DNA of 64,000 bases, taken from contig JAUSMB010000047.1 of NCBI GenBank assembly GCA_030645365.1, positions 1 through 64,000 of the forward strand, written 5' to 3'. This stretch comes from Rugosibacter sp. GTDB lineage: Bacteria > Pseudomonadota > Gammaproteobacteria > Burkholderiales > Rhodocyclaceae. Under the pieces are notes generated by a model. It did no database searches and had not been told where the DNA came from. It was given only the letters and a program-made list of their open reading frames with translations. Below, piece after piece: positions 1 to 7,307 of the stretch. How positions within the stretch are numbered: the stretch's first letter is position 1; every line of letters starts with the position of its first letter. The translations under genes were made by a program, and so were the position numbers.

Positions 1-60
1 GAGTGGGCTCGTCGCATGCAGGATATTGTGAAAAACGAACTTGAGAGGAGTGGAAAATGA
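1..60 (+). CDS. C-terminal end of a ring-hydroxylating dioxygenase alpha subunit (partial)
   Basis: An open frame enters from the left edge and ends at the TGA at 58-60; only 19 residues are visible, ending NELERSGK. The stop overlaps the next ATG (57-59) as ATGA, so the two genes are translationally coupled. Because the next gene is a dioxygenase beta subunit, and alpha precedes beta in both other pairs of this window, the fragment is most likely the matching alpha subunit. The peptide is too short for independent recognition. Confidence 0.55.
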   Translation, partial: EWARRMQDIVKNELERSGK

Positions 61-578
61 ACGCAGTCAATGAACATGTACGCCCTGCAAATTCTGCTGC
101 CACGTGGCAATCTGTGGTGCGCTTTTTAGGCCAGGAGGCTAAGCATCTTGATGATAAGGATTGGGATGCGTGGCTTGCGCTGTATGCGCCGGAAGTCGAG
201 TACTGGATTCCCTCTTGGGATAGCGATGGCACGCTGGTCACCGACCCCACAAAACATGTGTCGTTGATCTACTACAAAAATCGTGGTGGTCTGGAAGATC
301 GCATTTACCGGATTCGCACAGGAAAATCTGCTTCAAGTACCCCTTTGGCGCGGACTTGTCATCAGTATCAGGTGATAGATGTCAGCGAATCAGAGGGTGT
401 TATCAAGGTGCAGACGAATTGGCGCGTCGATTCGAGTACTGATCACGAAGTGCGCAGCTATTTTGGTACCGCGTATTACACCCTGGCGTCGCAGGGCGAT
501 AGCTGGTTGATTCAGTCAAAAAAGACAGTCGTACTCAATGACCGAATCGATCAAGTATTGGATGTTTATCTAGTCTAG
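57..578 (+). CDS. aromatic ring-hydroxylating dioxygenase beta subunit (benzoate/anthranilate-type)
   Basis: A 173-residue small subunit of a Rieske non-heme iron oxygenase (SnoaL-like cone fold), which has a structural role in the alpha3beta3 hexamer. Recognisable stretches are the early LDDKDWDAWLALY, then VSLIYYKNRGGLEDRIYRI and the C-terminal DRIDQVLDVYLV, all typical of the BenB/AntB branch. It overlaps the preceding alpha-subunit stop by four bases with GAGAGGAG upstream. Substrate cannot be read from a beta subunit; benzoate, anthranilate or a substituted benzoate are the family precedents. It is followed by a hairpin and LigA/LigB-like genes, so the product diol may feed extradiol cleavage. 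Confidence 0.85.
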   Translation: MNAVNEHVRPANSAATWQSVVRFLGQEAKHLDDKDWDAWLALYAPEVEYWIPSWDSDGTLVTDPTKHVSLIYYKNRGGLEDRIYRIRTGKSASSTPLARTCHQYQVIDVSESEGVIKVQTNWRVDSSTDHEVRSYFGTAYYTLASQGDSWLIQSKKTVVLNDRIDQVLDVYLV

Positions 579-584
579 CAAACA

Positions 585-617
585 GGCAGGCTTGAGCTTT
601 TCAGGCGCAAGCCTGCC
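585..617 (+). promoter_or_regulatory. intercistronic hairpin in the dioxygenase operon
   Basis: GGCAGGCTTG (585-594) is the perfect reverse complement of CAAGCCTGCC (608-617), with a 13-base loop. There is no following T run, so it looks like an mRNA-stability or processing hairpin between the beta subunit and the LigA-like gene rather than a terminator. Confidence 0.55.
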
Positions 618-637
618 GAACGATAAAGGAGGCGCCA

Positions 638-895
638 ATGAGCAGTTACGCACTTGAAAAAGCGATGTGGACGGTAGGCACTAGCCCTGCGGAAGCTGAA
701 AAATTTCGTCAGTCTCCAGTAGCCTATGTTGAGCAGTTCAATCTCGATGCCGATGAAAAAGTCAGCCTTGCTACGCTTGCTGTTGGAGACATGGCGAAGC
801 GCGGTGCGAGCACTTTATTGCTGTTAATGGGTTTCATGGCCGTCAATGGGCCCAGTGGGATGGGTGAGTACATGCGGCGGATGAATCAGAAGTAA
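638..895 (+). CDS. LigA-type small subunit of an extradiol dioxygenase
   Basis: An 85-residue, mostly helical protein resembling the alpha (LigA) subunit of class III protocatechuate 4,5-dioxygenase-type enzymes; the region with FRQSPVAYVEQFNLDADEK is typical of LigA-fold proteins. In the family this subunit caps the active site of the LigB catalytic subunit. It has a near-perfect ribosome site (AAAGGAGG at 625-632) and lies 50 bp before the LigB-like gene. A short LigA next to a LigB of about 275 residues also occurs in two-subunit enzymes such as CarBaBb, so the substrate need not be protocatechuate. Confidence 0.8.
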   Translation: MSSYALEKAMWTVGTSPAEAEKFRQSPVAYVEQFNLDADEKVSLATLAVGDMAKRGASTLLLLMGFMAVNGPSGMGEYMRRMNQK

Positions 896-945
896 TGCTG
901 CTGAAGCACATTTTTTAAATCTATAAAAATACAGGAGAGCACATC

Positions 946-1776
946 ATGGCCGCACTTGTCGGTGGATTTTTAATGCCACATGATCCCTTCATGTCGGCGG
1001 CTCCCCATGTTGCCCCCAAGGAAAAGGTCGATAACACCATGGCCTCGTTCGGCCAGATCGAGGCGCGCATTCGCGAATTAGCGGCGGATACGATCATCAT
1101 TATCGGTGACGATCATTACTGCATTTTCGGCCCGCACTGCATTCCGCGCTGCCTGATTGCGATTGGTGATGTGGAAGGCCCGGTTGAAGACTGGCTGAAC
1201 ATTCCGCGAGGGCCCATTGCCAATCATCCCGAGCTTGCGTGCCATATTCTGGAACGGGGCTATGACGAAGGGATTGACTGGGCGTTTGCCAAGGCCCTCA
1301 GCATTGATCATGCGATTGCTGTTCCGCATCATCTGGCGGTGCGCTCGAACCCGACGTTGCGCACGATCCCGATTTATCTTAATGCCGCTGTCGCGCCGGT
1401 GATACGCAGCCAGCGTGCTTATGCGATCGGGCAGAGTATCCGCCGAGCGATTGACTCCTGGCCTGGCGATGAGCGGGTTGTGGTGTTTGGTACCGGTGGC
1501 ATCAGCCATTGGGTAGGCACTGCAGAAATGGGGCGCGTTAACGAGGAATTCGATCAGCGCATCTTGCGGCTGGTAGAACAAGGTGACATTGATGCATTGC
1601 TGGCCTTAACGGATGCCGAGATTCTCGAACAGGGCGGTAATGGTGCGTTCGAGCTCAAGAACTGGATTTGCGCGATGGGGGTCATGGGCAAGCTCAAAGC
1701 CGAAACGATTGGCTATGAAGCCGTGCCTGAATGGATTTGTGGTTGCGGATTTGCGGAAATCAAAGAGGCGGCGTGA
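946..1776 (+). CDS. LigB-type catalytic subunit of a class III extradiol ring-cleavage dioxygenase
   Basis: A 276-residue protein with the LigB fold, opening a catechol-like ring next to the diol using non-heme Fe(II). Candidate iron ligands are His12 (MPHDPF), His57 (GDDHY) and Glu236 (GAFELKNW); His188 in GTGGISHW matches the catalytic base of LigAB. The ribosome site is CAGGAGAG before ATG 946. With the LigA-like subunit upstream it forms a two-subunit enzyme between two ring-hydroxylating oxygenases, as expected for an aromatic upper pathway (a dehydrogenase step is missing here). Its stop codon lies inside a copy of the 24-bp dispersed repeat (1769-1792). Confidence 0.87.
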   Translation: MAALVGGFLMPHDPFMSAAPHVAPKEKVDNTMASFGQIEARIRELAADTIIIIGDDHYCIFGPHCIPRCLIAIGDVEGPVEDWLNIPRGPIANHPELACHILERGYDEGIDWAFAKALSIDHAIAVPHHLAVRSNPTLRTIPIYLNAAVAPVIRSQRAYAIGQSIRRAIDSWPGDERVVVFGTGGISHWVGTAEMGRVNEEFDQRILRLVEQGDIDALLALTDAEILEQGGNGAFELKNWICAMGVMGKLKAETIGYEAVPEWICGCGFAEIKEAA

Positions 1777-1792
1777 TACCAGCGCCGACTTT
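1769..1792 (+). repeat. dispersed 24-bp repeat, copy 1
   Basis: 19 of 24 bases match the family consensus; the 3' part CCAGCGCCGACTTT is intact. It overlaps the stop codon of the LigB-like gene. Confidence 0.6.
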
Positions 1793-1858
1793 CGTTGTGT
1801 TTACGTTGTTTTGATGGTGTCGTTATAAAAAATTTTAGTTATTTTTAAGGAGAAAGAC

Positions 1859-3190
1859 ATGGTTGACGTTGATAGCTTGGTGGATGTGAAAAACGGCATG
1901 CAGGCAAAACGCATTTTTTGGGACGAGGATATCTATAAACTCGAACTGGAAAAAATATTCGGCAGGTGCTGGCTGTTCTTGACTCATGACAGCATCATAC
2001 CCAATGTGGGTGACTATACCGTGACCTTTATGGGCGAAGATGAAGTGCTGGTGGTGCGCCAACGCGATGGTAGCGTCAAGGCTTTTCTCAACTATTGCAC
2101 GCATCGCGGCGCTCGCGTCGTGAATGCAGAAGCCGGCAATGCCCGCGGCTTTACCTGTACTTATCACGGCTGGGCATTCGGGCTGGATGGTTCGCTGGAA
2201 TCTGTTCCCTTTGAAAAAGAAGTGTATGGCAATGTGTTGAAGAAAGACACCTTGGGCATGAAGGAAGTGCGGGTGGACAGCTACAAGGGGTTTTGGTATG
2301 GCAACTTTGATCACAACGCACCTCCTCTCGCCGACTATCTTGGCGACTATCGCTGGTTCCTGGATATCTGGATGGATGGTACGGGTGGGGCAGAACTGAT
2401 TGGGCCGCCTGCGCGCAGCATTCTGAAATGCAATTGGAAAACGCCCACAGAAAACTTCATTGGTGATGCTTATCACGTGGGTTGGACACATGCCGCGTCG
2501 TTAAAAGCACTGGGCGGGCCGCTCAGTGTTCTTGCGGGTAACAAACATCTGCCACCAGAAGGTGCTGGCATTCAAATCACGAGCCGGCATGGGCATGGCG
2601 TGGGAATTTTATTCAACGCCGCGTCGGCACTCATGGGCGGGGAAGAAGGCGCCATGGCGGCCAAGTGGTATGCGGAAAACCAGCCCAAGGTGGCTAAACG
2701 CCTGAGTGAGGCGCAAGCCAAATATTATGGCGGGCATTTCAATGCCTCGATTTTCCCGAATAACTCCTATCTGTGGGGTACCAATACATTCAAGGTTTGG
2801 CATCCGCGCGGGCCGCATCAAATCGAGGTGTTTACCTGGACTATTGTCGAAAAGAACATGCCGCAGGAACTCAAAGATGCCGTGCGCCGGTCGATGTTGC
2901 GCACCTTTGGCACGGCCGGAATGCTGGAGTCCGACGATAGCGACAACATGGAATCCATGACCAACCTCAATCGCGGGCCGCATATCGTGACAGGTGTGCT
3001 CAATTCGCAGATGGGCATGGGCAATGAGCATGAAGATGCTGAGAGCGGCAACATCATTGGGCCATCAGCGATTGGCGAGACGTCTTACCGTGGTTTTTAC
3101 CGGGCTTATCGTGAATATCTTAAAGCCAGGGATTGGGACGAAATTCGCGCCAATAATGGCAAATGGAAAGATGAGCTGTTGAATCGCTAA
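1859..3190 (+). CDS. aromatic ring-hydroxylating dioxygenase alpha subunit (naphthalene/PAH-type)
   Basis: The 443-residue catalytic subunit of a Rieske oxygenase, cis-dihydroxylating an aromatic ring. The Rieske [2Fe-2S] ligands are Cys80, His82, Cys100 and His103 (CTHRGA ... CTYHGW). The mononuclear iron site shows Asp203, His206 and His211 in GDAYHVGWTH. Length and the opening RIFWDEDIYKLELEKIFGRCW are close to the NahAc/PhnAc/NidA group. The ribosome site is AAGGAG before ATG 1859. The beta subunit follows after 41 bp. No ferredoxin or reductase gene is in the window. Exact substrate is not deducible; a polycyclic aromatic is a family-based guess. Confidence 0.9.
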   Translation: MVDVDSLVDVKNGMQAKRIFWDEDIYKLELEKIFGRCWLFLTHDSIIPNVGDYTVTFMGEDEVLVVRQRDGSVKAFLNYCTHRGARVVNAEAGNARGFTCTYHGWAFGLDGSLESVPFEKEVYGNVLKKDTLGMKEVRVDSYKGFWYGNFDHNAPPLADYLGDYRWFLDIWMDGTGGAELIGPPARSILKCNWKTPTENFIGDAYHVGWTHAASLKALGGPLSVLAGNKHLPPEGAGIQITSRHGHGVGILFNAASALMGGEEGAMAAKWYAENQPKVAKRLSEAQAKYYGGHFNASIFPNNSYLWGTNTFKVWHPRGPHQIEVFTWTIVEKNMPQELKDAVRRSMLRTFGTAGMLESDDSDNMESMTNLNRGPHIVTGVLNSQMGMGNEHEDAESGNIIGPSAIGETSYRGFYRAYREYLKARDWDEIRANNGKWKDELLNR

Positions 3191-3231
3191 ATGTGTCATT
3201 GAGTCATTGATTATCGTCAAGGAGAATTCAG

Positions 3232-3756
3232 ATGGAAGAATTAAACCCGGTAGCCCATGAAATTTATATCGAAGTCCAACAGGTCTTGTTCAAGGAAACC
3301 CGCATGCTGCGTGAAGAGCGCTGGCGTGAATGGCTGGAAACCATGGTGGAAAAGGACATTGTCTATCGTGCCATCGTCAGCCAGTTGCGCTTTCGCAAGG
3401 ATAATCGCTACACCGGTGAGAAGGATGTTCCCAGTCTCGATGAAAATTGGGCAGGACTCGATCGGCGTGTTGCGCAAATGGAGTCAGGTATGCAATGGAC
3501 GACTGATCCTGCCGAACGAGTGCGTCATTTCATTACCAACCTGGAAGTATTCGAGGGTCAAACCCCGAATGAGTATGTCATCTATTCAAACTGCCAGACA
3601 GTACGTAATCGTCGCGTGTATGAAGAAATGACCTACTGCTATGGCCGTAACGATATTTGGCGGCGTGGGGCTGACGGCAAGTTACGACTCGCCCGTCGTG
3701 ATGTTGATGTCGACGAACGTTTTGTGAGTGGCAAGAACCACAACTTCCCGATGTAA
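3232..3756 (+). CDS. ring-hydroxylating dioxygenase beta subunit
   Basis: A 174-residue small subunit, the partner of the alpha subunit at 1859-3190. It shows the usual N-terminal helix (EIYIEVQQVLFKETRMLRE, then WREWLETM), the central RHFITNLEVFE and the C-terminal DVDVDERFVSGKNHNFPM. It is preceded by CAAGGAGAATTC. It is the last gene of the operon: a 14-bp triple repeat and a strong terminator follow. Confidence 0.88.
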   Translation: MEELNPVAHEIYIEVQQVLFKETRMLREERWREWLETMVEKDIVYRAIVSQLRFRKDNRYTGEKDVPSLDENWAGLDRRVAQMESGMQWTTDPAERVRHFITNLEVFEGQTPNEYVIYSNCQTVRNRRVYEEMTYCYGRNDIWRRGADGKLRLARRDVDVDERFVSGKNHNFPM

Positions 3757-3781
3757 GTGGTTTGGTGCCTTCGGGCTCAGG

Positions 3782-3823
3782 CCGCTGAGTTTAGACCGTT
3801 GGGTTTAGACCGCTGGGTTTAGA
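3782..3823 (+). repeat. three tandem 14-bp repeats
   Basis: The units CCGCTGAGTTTAGA, CCGTTGGGTTTAGA and CCGCTGGGTTTAGA follow each other directly, just after the dioxygenase operon and before its terminator. Confidence 0.8.
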
Positions 3824-3840
3824 CTTTTGTGTTCAGGCTT

Positions 3841-3879
3841 GTGCGCGGCGACGATGCAGATCGTTCGCCGCGCATTTTT
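3841..3879 (+). terminator. rho-independent terminator of the first dioxygenase operon
   Basis: TGCGCGGCGACGAT pairs with ATCGTTCGCCGCGCA (one bulged base), followed by TTTTT at 3874-3878. It sits between the dioxygenase beta gene and the convergent DUF2892 gene. Confidence 0.85.
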
Positions 3880-3892
3880 GCAAACCTGCCAC

Positions 3893-4099
3893 TCAGGCTG
3901 AGGGAGGGCGCGATTTGGTTTTGCAGGTGCTCATGCCAAAGGGCGAATAAGCCGGACAATAGCGAAAAGTGCCGGTCAGAATGGGCAAAATGCCTAAATA
4001 GCCCCACACGCCAATAGTTCCGGTAGCAGCAAGTGCAACGAGAGAAACTCCTGCAACGATACGAATGACACGGTCAATACTGCCTACGTTTGGTGACAT
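3893..4099 (-). CDS. small DUF2892 (YgaP-like) membrane protein
   Basis: A 68-residue protein starting MSPNVGSIDRVIRIVAGVSL, with two hydrophobic segments (about 14-28 and 31-43) separated by a glycine-rich turn and followed by a Cys-containing tail (RYCPAYSPFG). This is the DUF2892 pattern, found alone or at the C-terminus of YgaP-type rhodanese proteins. CAGGAGATCAAG precedes the ATG. Function is unknown; related proteins are linked to sulfur or redox chemistry. It stands alone, convergent with the dioxygenase operon. Confidence 0.8.
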   Translation of the reverse strand: MSPNVGSIDRVIRIVAGVSLVALAATGTIGVWGYLGILPILTGTFRYCPAYSPFGMSTCKTKSRPPSA

Positions 4100-4130
4100 C
4101 TTGATCTCCTGTTTTTAACGATAGCGTAAG

Positions 4131-4163
4131 GGGTGTTGGCAATTCAGGGTGTTGGGCAATTCA
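4131..4163 (+). repeat. tandem 16/17-bp duplication upstream of relA
   Basis: GGGTGTTGGCAATTCA (4131-4146) is repeated at once as GGGTGTTGGGCAATTCA (4147-4163) in the divergent gap between the DUF2892 gene and relA. It may lie in promoter DNA; no clear -35/-10 pair was assigned. Confidence 0.7.
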
Positions 4164-4282
4164 GTTTTTTCAAATGCGTTTCTAGGCGTGCTTCGCTGCC
4201 CAGCGAAACATGGCATCAATATTACTCTCTTTCGCTTGCCGTTTTTTAGTCTGGCTTTAGGTCTGCATGGGATAATTCATCC

Positions 4283-6505
4283 ATGGTTTTTCTTGTGCAT
4301 GCTCTGGAGCAGTTGCCTGACGCTGGCGACATCAAAGCTCGCCTGATCGAAGGTTTGGATGAGGCGGGTTGCGCTCGCTTGACGGATGCGATCGCGCTCG
4401 CTGCTGAGTGGTACGGCAAGACGAAACTCTCCAGTGGCGAGTCCACGTTTCAGCATGCGCTGGGTACAGCGCTTGTTGTTGCGTCACTAGGGCTAGATGC
4501 TGACGTGCGTGTGGCGGCGATACTTTTCGCAGCGATGGATTATCGGCAAGATGCCCCTGAGCTTTTAAAAGTCGGCTTTGGTGAGACGGCGGCCAAACTG
4601 GTGCAGAGCCTGCATCGGCTGGGTGTATTGCGACCGCTCACCCGGGCTGCGACTGATGGTCGCATGATGCAGGCGCAGACCGAGATTTTGCGCAAAATGC
4701 TGCTGGCAATGGTGGACGATATTCGCGTTGTTTTACTACGCCTTGCCAGTCGCGTGCAAACCTTGCGGTTTCTCGCCGATCAACCAAGCCCTTTGCAGCA
4801 AGAGATGGCTCGTGAAAGTCTGTTGATCTATGCACCGTTGGCCAACCGGCTGGGCATTTGGCAACTCAAGTGGGAGCTTGAAGATCGCGCATTTCGTTAT
4901 CTTGAGCCTGATACCTACAAACATATCGCCCATATGCTCGATGAAAGGCGGCTGACGCGTGAAAGCTTTATTGCCGAGGTGGTTCAGCGCCTGCATCAAG
5001 CCTTGCTTGCCGCAGGTATAGCAGCGGAAGTGTATGGGCGACCAAAACATATCTACAGCATCTGGCAAAAAATGCGTAGCAAGCGGCTTGATTTTTCTGA
5101 AGTGTATGACGTGCGTGCGGTGCGCATCATTGTGACTGAGGAGAGAGATTGCTATACCGCATTGAGTTTGGTGCACAATTTCTGGCAGCCGATTCGTGGT
5201 GAGTTTGACGATTACATCGCACAGCCCAAAGGCAATTTTTATCGTTCGTTACATACGGCGGTGGTCGTGGAAGATGGCGGTGCACTTGAAGTGCAAATCC
5301 GTACAAAGGAGATGCATGACCATGCCGAGCTGGGTGTTGCTGCCCATTGGCGCTATAAGGAAGCGGGCAAATCAGATCATGCCGTTGGCGTCTATGAGGA
5401 CAAAATTGCCTGGCTACGACAGCTATTGTCGTGGCGCGATGAAATTGCCGATTCGGCGGAATGGGTCGCGCAGTTCAAGCGGGCAGCGTTGGACGACACG
5501 ATTTATGTGTTGACGCCGCAAGACAAGGTGATCGATTTGCCGCGTGGCGCGACACCGCTGGATTTCGCCTATCGGCTGCATACCGAACTGGGGCACCGTT
5601 GCAGGGGCGCTAAGGTTGACGGTCACATGGTGCCACTCAATACGCCACTGCAAAACGGCCAGCGAGTGGACATTATCGCAATTAAATCAGGGGGGCCATC
5701 GCGTGACTGGCTGAGTGTGGCGCAGGGTTATCTTGTTACATCGCAAGCGCAGCGCAAAGTGCGGCAGTGGTTTGCCGAGCAAGACAAAGCGGATCTGTTA
5801 GCTCACGGGCGGGCGGTTGTCATGCGCGAGTTGCAACGCGCAGGCGCGCTGCAAGGCGCGCAGGCTAATCTCGAAAAGCTCGCAGAACGCCTTGGGCTCA
5901 GCAGCCCCGAGGCAATGTTTTTAGCCGCTGCACGTGGCAACATTGGCCAGCGCACAATAGAAACCGCGCTGCGTGGCGAGATAAAGTCGCCGACTCCCGC
6001 GCCAGAAATGCTCACGCACAAGAGTCGTGCGGATGCTAGTCAGCGCAGCGTATTGATTGTGGGCGTGGACAAGCTATTGACTCAGATTGGGCGCTGCTGT
6101 AAACCCATTCCGCCGGATGCAATTGTCGGATTTGTGACGCGCGGAAAAGGGGTTTCCATTCACCGTGTGGCATGTGAGAACTTTCTTCGGATGGTTGCTC
6201 GCGCGCCCGAGCGAGCAATTGAAGCGGCATGGAGCGACAGGGAAGAAGGCGCGCAAGGTGCCACAGACGCAGTAGTTTATGCTGTTGATATACAAGTGGA
6301 AGCGGCTGATCGACAAGGCTTGCTGCGCGACATTTCGGATTCGCTCATGCGGCAGAAAATCAATGTGACTGCCGCTAAAACGCACAGCAAAAACAACGTG
6401 GCGCGTATGCGCTTTACACTCGAATTAGACAGTGCTGAGCGTTTACAAAAAGTGATTCTTGTGCTGCGCGATGTACCGGGTGTGATTCACGTGCAGCGTG
6501 CTTAG
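4283..6505 (+). CDS. relA: GTP pyrophosphokinase RelA, (p)ppGpp synthetase
   Basis: A 740-residue long RSH protein (E. coli RelA is 744). The N-terminal hydrolase domain is degenerate: where SpoT has His-Asp it reads LFAAMDY (82-87), so it is probably synthetase only. The synthetase region contains GRPKHIYSIWQKM, YDVRAVRIIV and the QPKGNFYRSLHT loop, followed by TGS (DKVIDLPRGATPLDFAYRLH), a zinc-finger-like region with CCKPIPPD, and a C-terminal ACT domain. It makes the stringent alarmone at ribosomes stalled on uncharged tRNA. A dispersed-repeat copy encodes residues 96-103 (KVGFGETA). Its stop overlaps the convergent murI stop. Confidence 0.93.
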   Translation: MVFLVHALEQLPDAGDIKARLIEGLDEAGCARLTDAIALAAEWYGKTKLSSGESTFQHALGTALVVASLGLDADVRVAAILFAAMDYRQDAPELLKVGFGETAAKLVQSLHRLGVLRPLTRAATDGRMMQAQTEILRKMLLAMVDDIRVVLLRLASRVQTLRFLADQPSPLQQEMARESLLIYAPLANRLGIWQLKWELEDRAFRYLEPDTYKHIAHMLDERRLTRESFIAEVVQRLHQALLAAGIAAEVYGRPKHIYSIWQKMRSKRLDFSEVYDVRAVRIIVTEERDCYTALSLVHNFWQPIRGEFDDYIAQPKGNFYRSLHTAVVVEDGGALEVQIRTKEMHDHAELGVAAHWRYKEAGKSDHAVGVYEDKIAWLRQLLSWRDEIADSAEWVAQFKRAALDDTIYVLTPQDKVIDLPRGATPLDFAYRLHTELGHRCRGAKVDGHMVPLNTPLQNGQRVDIIAIKSGGPSRDWLSVAQGYLVTSQAQRKVRQWFAEQDKADLLAHGRAVVMRELQRAGALQGAQANLEKLAERLGLSSPEAMFLAAARGNIGQRTIETALRGEIKSPTPAPEMLTHKSRADASQRSVLIVGVDKLLTQIGRCCKPIPPDAIVGFVTRGKGVSIHRVACENFLRMVARAPERAIEAAWSDREEGAQGATDAVVYAVDIQVEAADRQGLLRDISDSLMRQKINVTAAKTHSKNNVARMRFTLELDSAERLQKVILVLRDVPGVIHVQRA
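4567..4590 (-). repeat. dispersed 24-bp repeat, copy 2 (inside relA)
   Basis: 21 of 24 bases match in reverse orientation; it encodes KVGFGETA in relA. Confidence 0.6.
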
Positions 6506-7263
6506 ACTACACGCGTAGCAAGGCGGGAAAGATGCAGTCGATCCAGCGCAGCATGCAGTTTTTCTGGGTGGGCTGAAGCCTCTAGTAGAAGTTTTCCATG
6601 CCCCTGGGAGAGTGATCCGGCAAGGCGTCGAGTTTGGCGGGCAACCGCTTCGGCCACGTCAACCAGTGTGGCGTGCGTACCCGCCAGAGCGCGCAGATGG
6701 GGTGCTAGAAAGCTGTAATGCGTGCAGCCGAGCACCAGGCGATCAACGCCTTGATCCAGCAGCGGTTGCACGCGTTGGCGTACATCGTTGATCAGTGCTG
6801 GGTCGTCCAGATTAAGTTGTTCAACCTTCGTGGCCCATCCTGGGCAGGGCTCGATAAAGACTTCAACATCCGCTGCATGTATGCGAATCAGGTGTGCCAA
6901 TCGCGCGCTTTTTGCGGTGGCTTCGGTCGTCAGCACGGCAATGCGGCGGCTGACGGAAGTTTGCGCCGCAGGTTTGATCCCGGGCTCGACACCTACCACC
7001 GGAATCCCCGGATGTGCTTGGCGTAGCGCTTCAACTGCTGTGGCCGTAGCCGTGTTACAGGCCACAACCAGCAGCTTGCAACCGGCTTCTACCAGGTGGC
7101 TGCCGATGGTCAGCACACGCGCCTGAATCTGCATATCGCTCTTGTTGCCATAGGGCACATGGGCCGTATCGGCAAAATAAATGAAGTCGGCCTGCGGCAA
7201 GGCGTCGACCAGGGCGGCCAGCACCGAGAGGCCGCCGAGGCCGGAATCGAAAACGCCGATCAT
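6502..7263 (-). CDS. murI: glutamate racemase
   Basis: A 253-residue enzyme converting L- to D-glutamate for peptidoglycan. It starts MIGVFDSGLGG; the two catalytic cysteines are Cys69 in VACNTATA and Cys180 in LGCTHYS. An upstream in-frame ATG at 7350 would add 29 residues, but that extension overlaps the fumarase end and is largely encoded by a dispersed-repeat copy (7269-7292), so ATG 7263 is chosen. It is downstream of and co-oriented with the fumarase gene (45 bp gap), and its last bases overlap the relA stop in convergent orientation. Confidence 0.93.
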   Translation of the reverse strand: MIGVFDSGLGGLSVLAALVDALPQADFIYFADTAHVPYGNKSDMQIQARVLTIGSHLVEAGCKLLVVACNTATATAVEALRQAHPGIPVVGVEPGIKPAAQTSVSRRIAVLTTEATAKSARLAHLIRIHAADVEVFIEPCPGWATKVEQLNLDDPALINDVRQRVQPLLDQGVDRLVLGCTHYSFLAPHLRALAGTHATLVDVAEAVARQTRRLAGSLSQGHGKLLLEASAHPEKLHAALDRLHLSRLATRVV

Positions 7264-7268
7264 GGTCG

Positions 7269-7292
7269 AAAAGTCGGTGCTGGTGATACGGC
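7269..7292 (-). repeat. dispersed 24-bp repeat, copy 3 (fumarase-murI gap)
   Basis: 23 of 24 bases match. It fills the gap between the fumarase stop and the murI ATG, ending five bases before that ATG on the minus strand. Confidence 0.8.
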
Positions 7293-7307
7293 AAAGAGCA
7301 CGATGAA

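Noticed and set aside
1835..2491. A 218-codon minus-strand frame opposite the second dioxygenase alpha subunit
   Set aside because: It is a shadow of the well-supported oxygenase gene and carries no recognisable motif.
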